Below, one piece after another: positions 1 through 12,108 of a stretch of DNA of 64,000 nt; positions within the stretch are counted from its first letter, which is position 1; each line of letters starts with the position of its first letter. The notes below the pieces were generated by a model that did not search any database, was not told the DNA's origin, and worked only from the letters and a program-made list of their open reading frames with translations. Position numbers and translations under genes: made by a program. Location: the NCBI GenBank assembly GCA_030435675.1, contig CM059622.1, positions 3,782,001 to 3,846,000 of the forward strand, given 5' to 3'. The stretch is from Steinernema hermaphroditum (lineage: Eukaryota > Nematoda > Chromadorea > Rhabditida > Steinernematidae).

Positions 1-1247
1 AGGGCATCTCGGGGGAAAAAGGGCGTCCGTGATACGGTCGATTAGTGGGAGTCAAGGTAAACGATGACGGAGTTGAATGGATTCGCTCTTTGTCGAAGGG
101 AACGGTTTGATTATGAGAATGGGAATTGGAGGGGCGAGGGATACGAGAACGGAAGGTGTTTTTGGGGATGACCTTGAAGGGGAGTAAATGAGTACTTGTC
201 GCGTGAGGATTATCTAGAGCATTTTTGTGTGTAGGCGCTTTAAAAAGGACCCGTTTGATTGAATCCAAAAGAAAGGTAAGGTTTCATATATACGTCACTT
301 TATTTCAGCCGTTCTATCGTGGAATACAATAGGCGATGATAAGCAACATCAATAATTGGAATTCGGTACAGAGGTTAGCCTCTGAAGTGATAGAAGATAC
401 ATCGAAACATAAAAGCCTACGATACTCGTTTAAGTGGCTAGAAACGACTGATAAGAAGTCTCACGACTAGGCTGTACAAGCTATCACTGAACTCATTCCA
501 CGCCTCTCATTCCTTCACTTTCAAAACCCATAATCGGATTAATCAAAGCGGAAGGCAGCAGTCTTCTTTTGCCTCCAAACAAAAGTAGGCCACGTGCATG
601 ACTTGTCCTGCTGCAAAGATCCAGGAAGATGGGATCAATGAGAGTGAAACGGATTAAATCCATTCCTTAACGGCTCATCCCACTTGAAACTGCCTGGACG
701 GGGCGAAAACGAAGCGAAATCACGCAGACTCGACCGTGACTAATCTGAGGCGTGAAATCGCGCGATTGCGATGGCTCAAAAGAAACGACTTCCATCTGAT
801 TGCAAGTGAGATTGTATCGAAAGGAACAATGAAGAAAGGATGTAAGGCGAGATTAGTGGATTTTCTGCAAAAGGCGGGAGATGGTATGGTGACTTGCGAG
901 AAGCCGGTGGATGGGCTATTGAGAAGCGAATCCATGATGCTATACATGGCTAGGAGAGGATACATGACTGACTGTAGATTTCTCTCATTCCATAGTAGTG
1001 TAATCCTTGCTATCGCTACCCGGCCATCCGCTGCAAAGAGAGGCCCAAAGCGCGCTGCACATATCCTTGAGTTGGACTTCATGCAGTGCATAATCCATCG
1101 TAGAGCGCCTCTTTTCTCTGTTTACATAGATTTAACTCCAAAAATTATTTAAGATTTTATGCCGGAGCCACATATTTACAGTTAGAAATATATAAGTCAC
1201 TTTGAGCCGTCGCGGAGATCTACAAAAACGCATCACTTCCACACAGA
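1..1247. other. No supported gene
   Basis: I see no convincing exon here. Long open frames exist on both strands at 720-1152, but they overlap each other, lack a splice context and resemble no family I recognise. The stretch probably holds the 3' flank of the minus-strand gene that ends at 1248. Confidence 0.4.
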
Positions 1248-4112
1248 TTACACTCGTTCTCTTCTTAGGTTCAGCCGGTTGGCCACCTGGAAGAAGTCGT
1301 CGGCGTTGTTAAGCATGTTGATGACGTTGTCGTTGGGTGGTACGAATCCAGGAGGTCCACCTCCTGGATTCATTTGTGGTGGCGGAGGGCGTGGAGGAGG
1401 ACCGGCTGGACCTCGCGGTGGCATATCTAAATGGTTGAGACTCAAAGTAGTGGATTACTTGAATTTTCTTGAATTTTTAAAATTTTCTTAAAATGGATCG
1501 AGATTAATTTGGACAATCTACTCTTGAACCGACCCGCGTGGTGCGTAAAGGGCGAATGTCTGTTTTAGACGGTCAGTTTCCAGTGGTGCTATTTTAGACA
1601 TTTAGCAATGTTTTCCCGGCCGTTTTTCGTCTATGAACGAGCAGTCTTTTAAGGCGTCGAAAGGATACCGATAATTCGTTATTGGACGTAAATCGGCAGA
1701 GATCACTTTTACCACTGTCTTCAAAGACTTATTGTGCTTTTGCCAGCCCCTAATTGCTCTTTACTTCAATAAATAATAACTTACTGATATCGTTATTGTT
1801 GAATTCGTTGTTGTTGTTGTTGTTCTGGTTGTTAGGAGGAGGTGGTCCCCTAAACTGCTGCTGTTGCTGTGGAGGCGGTCCATTAAACTGCTGCTGGGAA
1901 GGTCCTTGGTTATTATTCGGCTGCATAGGTCTGTTCTGAGGGGGGCCGTTGTTCATCTGCTGCTGGGGAGGTCCTTGGTTGTTGTTGGGCTGCATGGGCC
2001 TATTCTGAGGAGGACCGTTATTCATCATCTGTTGTTGAGGTGGAGGTCTTTGCTGTTGCTGGGGAGGGGGTCCATTAAACTGATTGTTGTTCTGCATGGG
2101 CCTATTTTGAGGAGGACCATTATTCATCTGCTGCTGGGGAGGTCCTTGGTTATTATTCGGCTGCATGGGCCTGTTCTGGGGAGGTGGTGGCCTGAACTGG
2201 CCCTGGTTTTGGTTCATCGGAGCTCCTCCGTTGTTCATCTGCTGGTTCATCGGGCCTCTGTTCATCATGGGCCCTCCACGATTGGGCATGTTTGGCCTGG
2301 GTCCGTTAGGGAACATCGGTGGTGGGCGCATTCCCATGTTGGGGAACGGGGGCGGCACCGGGATGCCTTCTCTGGGACCGTTGACATTCTGATTCCTCTG
2401 CATCGGAGGAGGACCGTTGTTGTTGGGACGGTTGAACTGCTGCGGAGGACCGTTCATCGGAGGGCCTCGATTCGGCGGTCCTCGGAAGTTAGGCCCGTTT
2501 TGAGGTCCCTGATTGTTAGGACCCATGGGCGGCCGATTCTGAGGGAACATCTGCCCGTTAGGCTGCATCGGTGGACGATTCTGTGGCATCGGTCCATTTG
2601 GCGCTCGATTTTGAGGTCCGTTCTGTTGCATGTTCATGGGAGGTCTCTGACCATTGTTCATCATCATAGGAGGAGGAGGCCGGTTCTGGTTCATTGGGGG
2701 ATTCATTCCACGAGGTGGGCCGAAAGAAGGAGGCATGTTGGGACGGGGGAAATCTTCGTTGATCACGTTGCCGTTCCTGGAATAGACTATTTAAACTTCG
2801 ATACACTATGTCACTATGGATAAGTGATGATCATAGGCCGTGCGGCGGTGGGGAGAAGTGGATGTGAGCATGTGATAGTGAGGGAAATTGTGATTTTGTG
2901 CACAAGCACTACACGTTAGGGGTTTTTTGCCGAATTTCAGTGAATGTTCGAACCAAATCATGGTCCAAAACAGCCGATCTTTTCAAATTTTTTTTGATTT
3001 ATGAGCCAAAGACCGTAGAGGAGATGATCTAAGGAGGTCTAACATAGCTGTCTACTGCCGGTGCCAAACTATCTACTATCTGCAAACATAGACATGTTAG
3101 ACAAAAGTTGCACATGTCTATTTGCAGACGGTTTTCAGACATGTCTCACAGGAGCGGGTGGAATGATCAGTGAGGAGCGGTCGGTTTCAGACACGACAAC
3201 AAAATAGAACGAGAACAGACTGATCAGAGAACGACAAAATAGGGACCCGGGCCGATGTTGACCCAACCTCGACCGATTACAAAGCGTTAGAAATAAGCTC
3301 CAGACACAGACAGTTCGGATGAGTCTGGTTCAATGCCACTATGCCCTCGTCCGTTTGTTTACTAGGTTGGACTTGAACAAAACGATTCTATGGGCACCGT
3401 TCTCCCACAGGCGAGGCTTTTAGAGTGACATTGACATGACATTATGGTTCTAAGTATCAAGTAAGACTGTGATTACCATCTTAGTTACAAAATCATCTCA
3501 TCATCTTGTCTTGTATTAAAGGCAATTTCGAAGGAAACATAGAGCTTTTTAACTCGAAAATCTGTAGGCTCATCAGCTACGAATCGCGATAAGGTTACAA
3601 AACAGAGGGAGTGCCAAAAAGTGACTGCATACACATCCTGCAGGTGCTCTGTGCCTAGATACCTGTCTTCGATGTCGCTAGAGACATCGTCAAAGAGCTC
3701 TAGGCTCTCGGTTTCACTCTCGTCCACCTCTACACTTGGAGGGAACTTGTCTATCTTTCTGCGGCTTTCGCCACGGATTAACTCTTTGAGCAGACTGAAA
3801 ATCTCAATTTCTTTCTTCCCTTTCCAGTACTTACCTCTCAACGATGACGAAACTTCTTTGAACTCCAGGTGGGGCTGGTGGAACTCTCTGCAATCTCAGT
3901 TTATCTACCGTATCACCGCTCACCAACCTGAGCCAAAGGCGGAGGACCCATGTTCCTGGGAGGTCCAGGATTCGGCGGAAATTGCCTTGAAATTCCGTTG
4001 TTGAAGTTCTGAACGAGAGGATAGAGCGAAAGGAGAGATTCTGACGTACCTGGGAGAAGACACTTCCAGAGGCGACGAGAATAAATAGCAGCTTGAAGTG
4101 AGTTCGCATCAT
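1248..4112 (-). CDS. Secreted Pro/Asn/Gln/Gly-rich repeat protein
   Basis: Five exons fit with matching phases: 4112-4050, 4008-3928, 3887-3835, 2776-1785 and 1426-1248, giving about 455 residues. The first exon encodes a signal peptide (MMRTHFKLLFILVASGSVFS), so the product is predicted to enter the secretory pathway. The rest is low complexity: Pro, Asn, Gln, Gly and Met dominate, with PPQNRPMQPNNN-type repeats of about 23 residues and runs of Asn and Gln. There are no cysteines to suggest a folded domain. The C-terminus (INMLNNADDFFQVANRLNL) is less repetitive. The first two introns are 41 and 40 bp; the third is about 1.06 kb and the last about 360 bp. Function is unknown; a cuticle, eggshell or extracellular matrix role is only a guess from composition. 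The exon 3 donor is also in phase with an alternative terminal exon at 3794-3485. Confidence 0.65.
1890..2180 (-). repeat. Coding minisatellite, ~69-nt units
   Basis: Within the large exon, near-identical units of about 69 nt encode PPQNRPMQPNNN followed by QGPPQQQMNNG. At least three close copies and several shortened ones are visible. Units differ by a few substitutions and by loss of Gln or Asn codons, consistent with slippage or unequal exchange in frame. Confidence 0.75.
3485..3794 (-). CDS. Alternative terminal exon of the repeat protein gene
   Basis: This open frame follows a good acceptor (GATTTTCAG) 40 bp downstream of the exon 3 donor at 3835. The phase is correct, giving S-LLKELIRGESRRK and about 100 acidic/charged residues ending at a TAA at 3485. 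The same donor can join the Pro-rich exon at 2776. The gene may therefore make two proteins with the same secreted N-terminus but very different C-termini, or this exon may be skipped or relict. No domain is recognised. The short 40-bp intron matches the local intron size, which is the main support. Confidence 0.4.
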
Positions 4113-4516
4113 TTCTCAGTTCGAAGTCAGCACTTGGGCATGAGCTGAAGGCTGCAAGGGCGTAGAATTGTATAAGAACCGGTCAAAGTCAATTATATAT
4201 TCGGCCGAAAACAAGTCTTCACACGGCGGATTGCAAAGTACCATTTAAATGGCGATAAATCGGGTGTAAAGACGGCGCAGGAGCACAGATGAGAGGACTC
4301 TATGTCAGCCGGTGGGACTCCAAATCGACAATAAGGGCCAAAATTGCTTGAATTTTATAAAATTAGCTTGGACCATAGATCAATATAACACTGAAATTTG
4401 ATAAATCATTTTATTGTGTATTTGTATGGAATATACAGTCTTAGAAATCGGATCGAAAAGGGTCATTTTAGCGGTGATAAATCTGATTCAAAGATGGCGC
4501 AGAAGCAATACTCTTC
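4113..4516. other. 5' flank of the secreted repeat gene
   Basis: AT-rich intergenic DNA with no open frame I trust. A segment at about 4245-4300 resembles one at about 4460-4510 (GATAAATC, then AAGA-GGCGCAG), suggesting a decayed local duplication. Confidence 0.35.
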
Positions 4517-4624
4517 TTTTCATTCGGATAGACCGTCTATCCGAATGAAAACAATGTCCTATCTTTTCGGACCGGGTTTCGGGTTCGGGTTTTCGCGTCG
4601 GGTACCCGAAATTTCGGGTACCCG
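4517..4624. repeat. Two perfect palindromes beside the MULE element
   Basis: 4517-4551 has two 17-bp arms separated by one base (ttttcattcggatagac and its complement). 4599-4624 is a 26-bp perfect palindrome built on CGGGTACCCG. Both lie within 130 bp of the left edge of the transposon at 4642. They could extrude as cruciforms. Confidence 0.8.
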
Positions 4625-4629
4625 GACAA

Positions 4630-5622
4630 CTCTGGATAGACACCCGGTCAGTTTGCGCGAACGGTCAGTTTGCGCGAATCAAAATCGGTCAGTTTGCGCG
4701 AATGTGGCATCGGTTTTAAATGGCATTAGTTTCGCGCGAACTTGCGTAATTTTCTGTGCGCAATCTTGGAATGTAATAATTTATTCAATGCATACTATAC
4801 AATTCGGGACTATAAATATTAAGATTCTGTAGTGAGCAGTTCTTCTGAGGTGTCCTGGTCCCTTTGGACATTATATCCTATTACTGCTCCTACTCTTGTC
4901 AGATACTTTTCGACGAATTCCCAAAATTCTTCGACGCTTGTGCCGGAATCCAGTATGTCTTCCAATCTCCTGCGGGCTTCTTGCAGCTTCTCGTCGTTCG
5001 CAATTGCTGTAGGATGGCGAGGACGGGGTTCGATCCTTAGCAGGAGGACATCTCGGATCCTCGTTTCCTCCGCATGCTGTACATTCTGGAACGTAGCTAG
5101 CCATTCTCCTAGTGGCATATGTGGAGATCGCCAATAATGGCGCTGTGCGCTATGGTAGGCTTCAGCATGATTTGTTGTTCGGGGTCCTTCTGTCATGTCG
5201 TAGAGGTTAACGAAGTCGAGTCCCAGTGGGTTGTTCTTGCATCCATAGCGGCTGTTGAAGCTCCATTCAACATCACCAAAGTTCGTCATCTTGTTGTTCG
5301 AATCGGAAATTTGACTCTGAGGAATGAACCCTCACCTTGAGGGTAGCTAAAAAGCTGACAGACTCTGCGCACCGGTGCAAACTGTCTAGTCCAGACGAAC
5401 AGAGAGACGACATGTTGTCTGCAGTAGTTTCCTTCTTTAGCGATATCACGTTATTATCGTTTTAGAACACGTTCGAGCTGATTTTGCCTTGCTCGAAAAA
5501 AACGAGCGAGTTCCGAAACCGATGCCATTTCAAAACCGATGCCACATTCGCGCAAACTGACCGGTTTTGATTCGCGCAAACTGACCGTTCGCGCAAACTG
5601 ACCGGAACCCCTCTGGATAGAC
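4630..5622 (-). mobile_element. Non-autonomous MULE-type transposon with ~80-bp TIRs
   Basis: The inverted repeats are about 80 bp (left about 4644-4725, right about 5522-5605). Each contains three direct copies of CGGTCAGTTTGCGCGAA. They flank a 0.8-kb interior encoding the C-terminal end of a MULE-family transposase. A 12-bp direct repeat (ctctggatagac) lies at 4630-4641 and 5611-5622 and is the likely target-site duplication. The element is short (about 970 bp) and keeps only part of the transposase, so it probably depends on a helper copy elsewhere. The repeated motif inside each TIR may be the transposase binding site. A related solo end lies at 13322-13369. Confidence 0.8.
4819..5289 (-). 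pseudogene. MULE transposase C-terminal fragment
   Basis: The open frame encodes 156 residues. It contains NLYDMTEGPRTTNHAEAYHS followed by a Trp/His-rich stretch, the hallmark of the region downstream of the catalytic domain in MULE transposases of nematodes. The DDE catalytic domain and any FLYWCH zinc finger are absent. The piece lies entirely between the inverted repeats of the element. It is open from the first ATG to the stop with no frameshift. It could still be expressed as a DNA-binding fragment, but catalysis is not possible from what is present. Confidence 0.65.
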
Positions 5623-8600
5623 GTCATATGTGACCAAAATCAATTCATCTTTTTAACTAACCAATACATTTCAATAGTGACCATGTTGCTCAAAAACGGT
5701 TAAACAAGTCGAAAAACAACAATTATATTTTTATTAAACGGTTTATTCTACGATCGTCGCCAGGAGAGCTCAGTGGGTCCCCCTAATAGGCCCCTAAATC
5801 GGAAAAGTACACCATTAAAAACCCTTCCGGTTACAGCTGATTATAACGGAAAAACGACCGTAGCTGTCATTTTCGCTGGTAGCTGTCACCTTGAGCAGAC
5901 GGAGCCGTGGAACACGTCTAACAAACACCGATTTTTTTTCTTTTGCCAGGCGTTCCACGACACTTGCTTAAACATTCCGTCCTCGGACGGCAACGGTTAA
6001 AACCACGATTGATACATCAGTTGACAGTTTTCCACTTCTGTTGCGTCTCTCTCAAAACTGCAAATGGGCCTTAACTTATCACAACTATTCTTCGATCTTT
6101 TTTTATCAACATGCTGTAGGAAATGGACTCTCAAGTGAAGATTTGTTATGAAATCGGAGGAATCTGAAACTGCTTTGGATAAATGGGTGATCTTTTTTTA
6201 GAACTAAGGAACTAACCAACCATTTCCGAAAGTCAGTGATATATTGGAGGATAAACTTCTGGCAGATCTCTTCCTTCCGGGAACTACAGAAACAGCTAAC
6301 GTACTAACTAAATTGGATGTGTAAGATCCACAATAAAACGTCCACATCTGTTCTTAGAGACCAGTTTTGGCAGCTATAAAATCCTAGGAAAGGCCTTGTA
6401 GTTGGGTGTGTTTACCACGAAAAGCCACAATAAAATACTTTCATGGTCAAATGAACTCTTTCCGCAAGGTTCGGCGTTCATGTAATTGCCGCAAAACTTC
6501 CTCGTCACCCACAAAACCTAACCAAACGTGAGAAACGTTCTTTCTGCTGCCCACCACAGGGAAAGCACATGAGCGGCGTCGGCCTTGATCGCACAAATTG
6601 GATAGAGCGCCACAGAGCGCGTTACGCTGGAAGCATTAGACGCGCGCTCTCGGAAAGGTTTCGGAGTTTGGCGGTTTGGCGTCGTTACACAGCGGGTGGC
6701 GTCTCAGGAAACTGTTCGCGTAACGCTGTAAAGGAAGACGGAGTTTACACTTTCGATAGAAAGAAGATTGTTACGGGAAGGTAAAAAGGGGGTAAAGGGC
6801 ATTCTCCTGTGTACGAGGGCGTTCTGGAACGGGCGTTTACTACGGAGAGGTTTGAAGGGCATGAATCTAGCTAAAGAACTCATATCATATGGCAGTCATT
6901 ATATAAGGTGTCCCAAAAAAAGGCACTGTAGATCAGTCTATTGGATCTATTCAGAAATTTAGGCGTCTAGACGCAAGACAGGTACGTTTAGATTGGGGTC
7001 ATTTCCGAGCGCATGCAATCACGAGATCAGTCAAAAAAAACGATCTGGTCTGACTGCTAAATGGCATTCTGGACTTCGGCCTAAAGTTTCTTTTTGGGAC
7101 ACCCTGTGGAAACAAACAGAAATGAACCCACTACCCCGAAGCACCGAGTAGACGGAACCACGTACGTCTACGGAAACCAATTGTGACAGAATTTCACCAG
7201 AACGCGAAATTTGAAGTCTCTTGAAAAGCCGTCCCGTGCAATTAAGAGAACAGGTCAAACAGGTCAACGACTCATTTCAAGCACATGCCAGCTATGTTTG
7301 ATAGCAGAGACGAGGATCAATTCATATGAGCTTCAAAAGATAGCCATGAAAAACAACTTTTCGCTCAATAAAGATCAACTAAATAGACATCTTTTGACCG
7401 CTAATTAGACACGATTTTCAAGTCATCCTATCCAGGAATAAGTGATGGCGGGAACGACCGAAACCTGCCGAAGCTAGAGCACAAAATGCGAATTTCCTCT
7501 TATTTTAGACGTCTAATTAAGTCAGTTCAGTTCTGACGAATTACGTAATTACGCTCGGGCGGACAAGTTCGCCGACAGCCACGTTTTCGCGTTTTCGCCT
7601 AACCGGTTTAGCACGAAAGTGAACAAACTGTTGCAAATCACATCATTGTCGCCGTGCAGCGATCAGATAAGGAGGACAACGCCATGAACAGCGGGTGGTC
7701 ATGGCACGAGTGTTCTACTTTCTCAGAACGTCATGTTAGGGGTGCGCGAGTGACAGGTCATGTGAAGATGGATCCCTTTCTGCATCCGTTTATGGAACTG
7801 CAGGATCGTCACTTCCTCGTTGTTTTCTGTTCCTCAAAGACGATTCAGAATCTAGTTTCGCATCCACTTAAACAAACAAGAGCATCTTTTTATAGGTGCA
7901 ATTGTGAATCGTAAATTTTAGGGAAAATCGGAAATAGACAGCCGCCAAGGTCACGCCATAAAAAGGTGAAATATTGGTTACGATGGGAATTTTTAGGGAG
8001 GCTTGGAATAAATTTTAAGATTACAACTCAGAATTCAAGGCATGAATCGAGCAGTATTTTGGGAAACGAATAATAGGCTGAGTGGACACATTGTGGCGAT
8101 TAGAGCAGGAGAGATAAACAATTCGAAATTAAAGCAAATTGAAGAGACTCTGCCTGAACGACCTGTTCCAGGCCAAAAACGATGCTCGGGAACGACTGAT
8201 CTGATCTCAGTGAACTCATTCAGCAAACCTCAGAGCGACAAAGTGGACGACCCCACCGATCGCCACCTACACAGATGAAAGACCCAGTTTAAGGTGGCTA
8301 ACGTAACGTGAAATATCATTGATACAGAAATCTGAGAAATTAAACCATGAATTATTATAGAACTTGAGTTATTATAGAACTTGTATACCAATAAACCAAT
8401 CTTACAATGGACAAAGGCGGCAAAAATAAAATTAATGGTTTGAAGCCCTGGAAACCATTCGTAATCTTGGAATCTGTTCTATACAACAGTGCATCTTTTA
8501 TGGAACATTTTTTGTCTCTTAGCTAAATGCTACGTTACTCACTGTAAAGTGAGGGTACCTAACTTAAATGGTCGTCAAAACTGGCTAAATGAAGCTTAGG

Positions 8601-11450
8601 TTAGCTTGGCTTAAGATACTGCACTTCTATGTATTCTTTTTGTCCATATGAGAAGAGTACCATCATCTTCAAATACCATACATCAACATGAACATCGCTC
8701 ACGTACCCGCTAAAACAGGGCTCCATATCCAGTTCTTTAAAAATCAAACGTGAAATGTTGACCTGAGGTCAAGGATAGGTATCGGTTCAGCCGTTCAACC
8801 GGTCGCCCAGTCTACACAGCCGATCCGATCCAGTCCTCTACCTCAGATCACTTCTGTTAACCACAGTAAACCACAGAATAAATGAATGAGGGAAATGAGG
8901 GAAAAATAAGTAAATGAGGGTAATCCACTATTTACAAGCTTCAACGTTCCTACTTCAGACGCCCCATCAAAACCCTCAGGCACCAACACGTCCATTCAAG
9001 TGCGACGTGCACCCATTTCCTCCTTCTTATACCCTTTTCCAGTTCAAGAGACCAACCAAAAGCGGCTGCAAATCAAATTATGCGCAAAAAAAGCACTCGA
9101 ACAACAAGGAGTCGAGAAAAAACGCCTGGCCGACCTTGACAGCGCCGCCGCCGAATCCACAGGAGAAGCACCCGAGAGAGGCGACTGATCGGCGTCAGCC
9201 GAAGGTCGCAGCGGTGGCGTCTTCTCCGCGCCTCTCCCCAATCCAAACCAGTCGCGACGCGAAGCCGAACGAAATCGAAAGTCGAGCTCCTCGGAAACGG
9301 CGCCGCTTATAATGTCTAGAGTTCTGGAAGCGAGGACCCGGTTCCCGCCTCCTCTTCCATCATCGCCCTTTCGCCGCTTCCGACCTAATTGCTGCGGAAG
9401 CTATTGTTTTCGCGGAGGTGTTTTCTCGAACGCCGTAAACCCGGTTCTGAACATGAGCGAAGCACAGCAAAGCGAGACCGAGAAGGCAGAAGAAGCGCTG
9501 GAAGGAGGGTAGTTAGTGTCAATAATCATAAACTCGGAGAAAAGCACGTTTTCTCGAAATACGTGGGTTGCCAGTTCCAGTACAAGTCGAAGTAGGTACA
9601 CGCTAATCGATCAGACAGTATTTTGTGGAAGATATCTAGCCTGTAGTATGGAAGATATCACGTTTAGCTATCCGCCCAGCACAGTTAAAATGCTTTTCAA
9701 ACTCGGGGTCAAACTATAAATATGATGATCCTTCGCCATGGACAGATTTTCTATCAATCTTCAACTAAAGGTAGGGAAAATCTCCTTCTTGCGCAAGATT
9801 CTTAAGCTACAGGCTTAAGCTGTTTGCGGACAAAAACCGAGATAGCATCACAATCCGTTTCACGTGCGCAGCCTCATAGATAAGCTATAGTCTTGCGCCG
9901 ATAAATAATTGCACTCACGTCTCAAACCGGTCACTTTCTCCTTGTTTTCTTCTGTATTCTCAAATAAATCACAAAACAAACGTCGTCTACAAAGAAGGAA
10001 CGAAAACAAAGAATCTATGAAAACAGATCCTATCAGAAGCGGGCGAGTTGGAACTAGGAAGGGAATGTCGAAAAGTCTTTGTTTTTGGTGTTTTTTTATG
10101 TCGGGAGCCGTGTCATGACATGTAAATCGATGTTATGTCATCAATAGTCAGATAAGCATTTTGAACCCAAGGTTGTCCAAAGCGGCGCCCTCTATCCTTT
10201 CCAAGAGAAGGCATCAAATAGCGCCGCGGGCATTGCACCGTTCTGGACAAACTAGGGCAAACTAAAAGCTATCGCTAGGCTGCACAAGCTCGGCTGTTTC
10301 GACATGACAGAACTCCAAGAGATAACAATCGAAGCAGTGATCTCTCTGAAATTCAAATTTTAATTCGAATTAGATGCGCTACGGAAGGTGAGACTTTTTC
10401 CACTCCGTTGTTATTTCGCATACGCACCGACTATAGATATTCTTTGTGAATATCAAGAATGTTGTGTATACAAATAAATATGCCGCATCGTTTCCGGCAG
10501 TCTTGACCCGGCTACCAGATGTTTCTTAAATGTGACCATTGGAAAAAAAAGAACTTTTAGTCAAGTCGACGTTTATCACTTCCTTAGGGGACCATCTCTG
10601 TCAGTGAAATTTACAGAAGATTGTATACATAGTATGTAAAACGAGGAATCTATTAGTCTTGAAAAATCGGCACTTTAGACATGTTAAAATCAGGGAATGC
10701 TATCCTTTCTCGCCTTGCTCTTCAAGAAATCAAACTCGTTTTTCACAATAATGCACGGTTTAACGAAAGTGCGATCTATGATCAGTCCCCCAAAAGGTCG
10801 ACTGTAATATAAACTCTTAAGAGCCGCACCCTCTGCTTGACACGTTTATGACTTTTGGCGAAAGTCAGCTGATCGACATGGTTCAGATTTGAATCAAAAC
10901 TTCAACTGAACACATTGCGGAAGATGTGCTCGGGTTCAAGGCAGCAGGTTTATGCCTGTGAAGAAGACGTCTGCGCCCAATCCACTTACGCCCAGACGTC
11001 GCCATGTGTGAAAAGGAAAGTGAATGGGTTTGCTCTGAACTGAAAGACATTTGACCTTCACGACGACTAAAAGCGGAAGTTGAGGTCATAAAGGGTAATT
11101 GTTGTCCTGCGACAAAAGGGAAGTACATGGAAAAGAAGGGCGAAAGGCAAGACGTGAAGTACATTGGGATGGATCTTTCAGTGTTCTCATCCCTTGATGA
11201 TGGCCATGAGGAATTATACCAAAATTTCCAATAGGCAAATAGTGAATGCCGAATCCACTTTTTTGATTCAGATGAAGCTATCTGAACCCTATGGATGGGA
11301 TGCCTAGAGAGTCTCGCTAACGCGACCATGTTCGACCGTCAGTTTAGAAATACCTAGTAGAGAACTGAGTTATGGTAGTCTAGAGCTATTTGGAAACGGT
11401 AGTCAGATACTTGTCCCGGTGCCCAACCTTCATCAAGTGGCATCACTTGC
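5623..11450. other. Long gene-poor interval
   Basis: No exon with both coding character and a splice context was found in nearly 6 kb. Short open frames are scattered and overlap on both strands. The interval holds a small mariner-like MITE at about 6903-7105 and a GC-rich patch at about 9080-9300. In that patch several frames are open, which could be a promoter or the first exon of a gene I cannot assemble. Confidence 0.4.
6903..7105. mobile_element. Small mariner-like MITE
   Basis: The left end reads AAGGTGTCCCAAAAA and the right end TTTTTGGGACACCCTGT, which are inverted copies typical of mariner termini. The interior of about 200 bp encodes nothing. The ends differ slightly beyond the core, so the copy is old. 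Confidence 0.6.
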
Positions 11451-11457
11451 ATATAAC

Positions 11458-11465
11458 TATATAAG
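11458..11465 (+). promoter_or_regulatory. TATA box of the intronless gene
   Basis: TATATAAG lies about 56 bp upstream of the ATG at 11521. That spacing suits a transcription start near 11490 and a very short leader. Most other genes here show no such box. Confidence 0.5.
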
Positions 11466-11520
11466 GGGCGCTTAGTCCAAGCATGCTCAGAAAACTTCTC
11501 ACATCTGAAAGCAATCAAAT

Positions 11521-12108
11521 ATGTCTTCCAACAAAGGATTCAAGCTGACCGCCCAGGCGCAGCTCCGCCTCAAAGTCTTCGGAGAGCCGCTTCCCGAAGC
11601 TCCGAAGAAGTACAAGAAGAAACGCCAGACTAGGGACACTGCGACCACTGCTCTCAATACTCACAGTAGCTCCGAAGTTCAACAAGTCGCCAAGAAGCTC
11701 ATCAAGGGCATCGAGTCCTCTGGCAACCAGAAGTCCAACATGAAGCTCTTCGAGGATCTCATGTCCCTCGAACTCGACGCCGCCACTCGGAAGACTCTTC
11801 ATCTGAGGGAGCGCGTCTCGCAGTGGCGCCTCCACAGCCGCATCCCGAAGAACGTCGCCTTCGACTTTCATCAGAAACACTCTGGCTTCTCGAAGCAGCG
11901 ATGGGCGATGCTGACGACACCCAAGAAGGCAACCTCATTGCCTAAGGTCGCCAAGAAGAAGACCTATACCATCGAGAAGGCGCTTAAGCCCTCCACGAAG
12001 AAATCTCGCCAGGAGATGCTCATCGAGGAGCTTGCCGACGCAGAGAAGAAGGCAACCGCTTCCAAACCCTCGCCGAAGATCATCTTCATCGATCTCGTCG
12101 ATCTCTGA
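11521..12108 (+). CDS. Intronless Lys-rich basic protein
   Basis: A single uninterrupted frame of 195 residues starts at the first ATG after a TATA box, and an AATAAA lies about 50 bp past the stop. Codon third positions are strongly C/G-biased compared with neighbouring genes, which suggests high expression. The protein is basic, with Lys clusters near residues 28-35 (KKYKKK) and in KVAKKKTYTIEKALKPSTKK. It has no signal peptide or membrane segment and ends in hydrophobic IIFIDLVDL. I do not recognise the family. Intronless, Lys-rich, strongly biased genes in nematodes are often germline-expressed, and a nucleic-acid-binding role would fit, but both points are inference. Confidence 0.75.
   Translation: MSSNKGFKLTAQAQLRLKVFGEPLPEAPKKYKKKRQTRDTATTALNTHSSSEVQQVAKKLIKGIESSGNQKSNMKLFEDLMSLELDAATRKTLHLRERVSQWRLHSRIPKNVAFDFHQKHSGFSKQRWAMLTTPKKATSLPKVAKKKTYTIEKALKPSTKKSRQEMLIEELADAEKKATASKPSPKIIFIDLVDL

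Noticed and set aside
720..1152. Overlapping open frames of 123 and 138 residues on both strands
   Set aside because: They shadow each other, the plus one starts at GTG, and neither resembles a family or has splice or promoter context.
1864..2823. A 319-residue plus-strand frame
   Set aside because: It is the antisense shadow of the low-complexity minus-strand exon; the repeat keeps several frames open.
5020..5045. GGTTCGATCC resembling a tRNA T-loop
   Set aside because: Lies inside the MULE transposase frame and lacks the rest of a cloverleaf.
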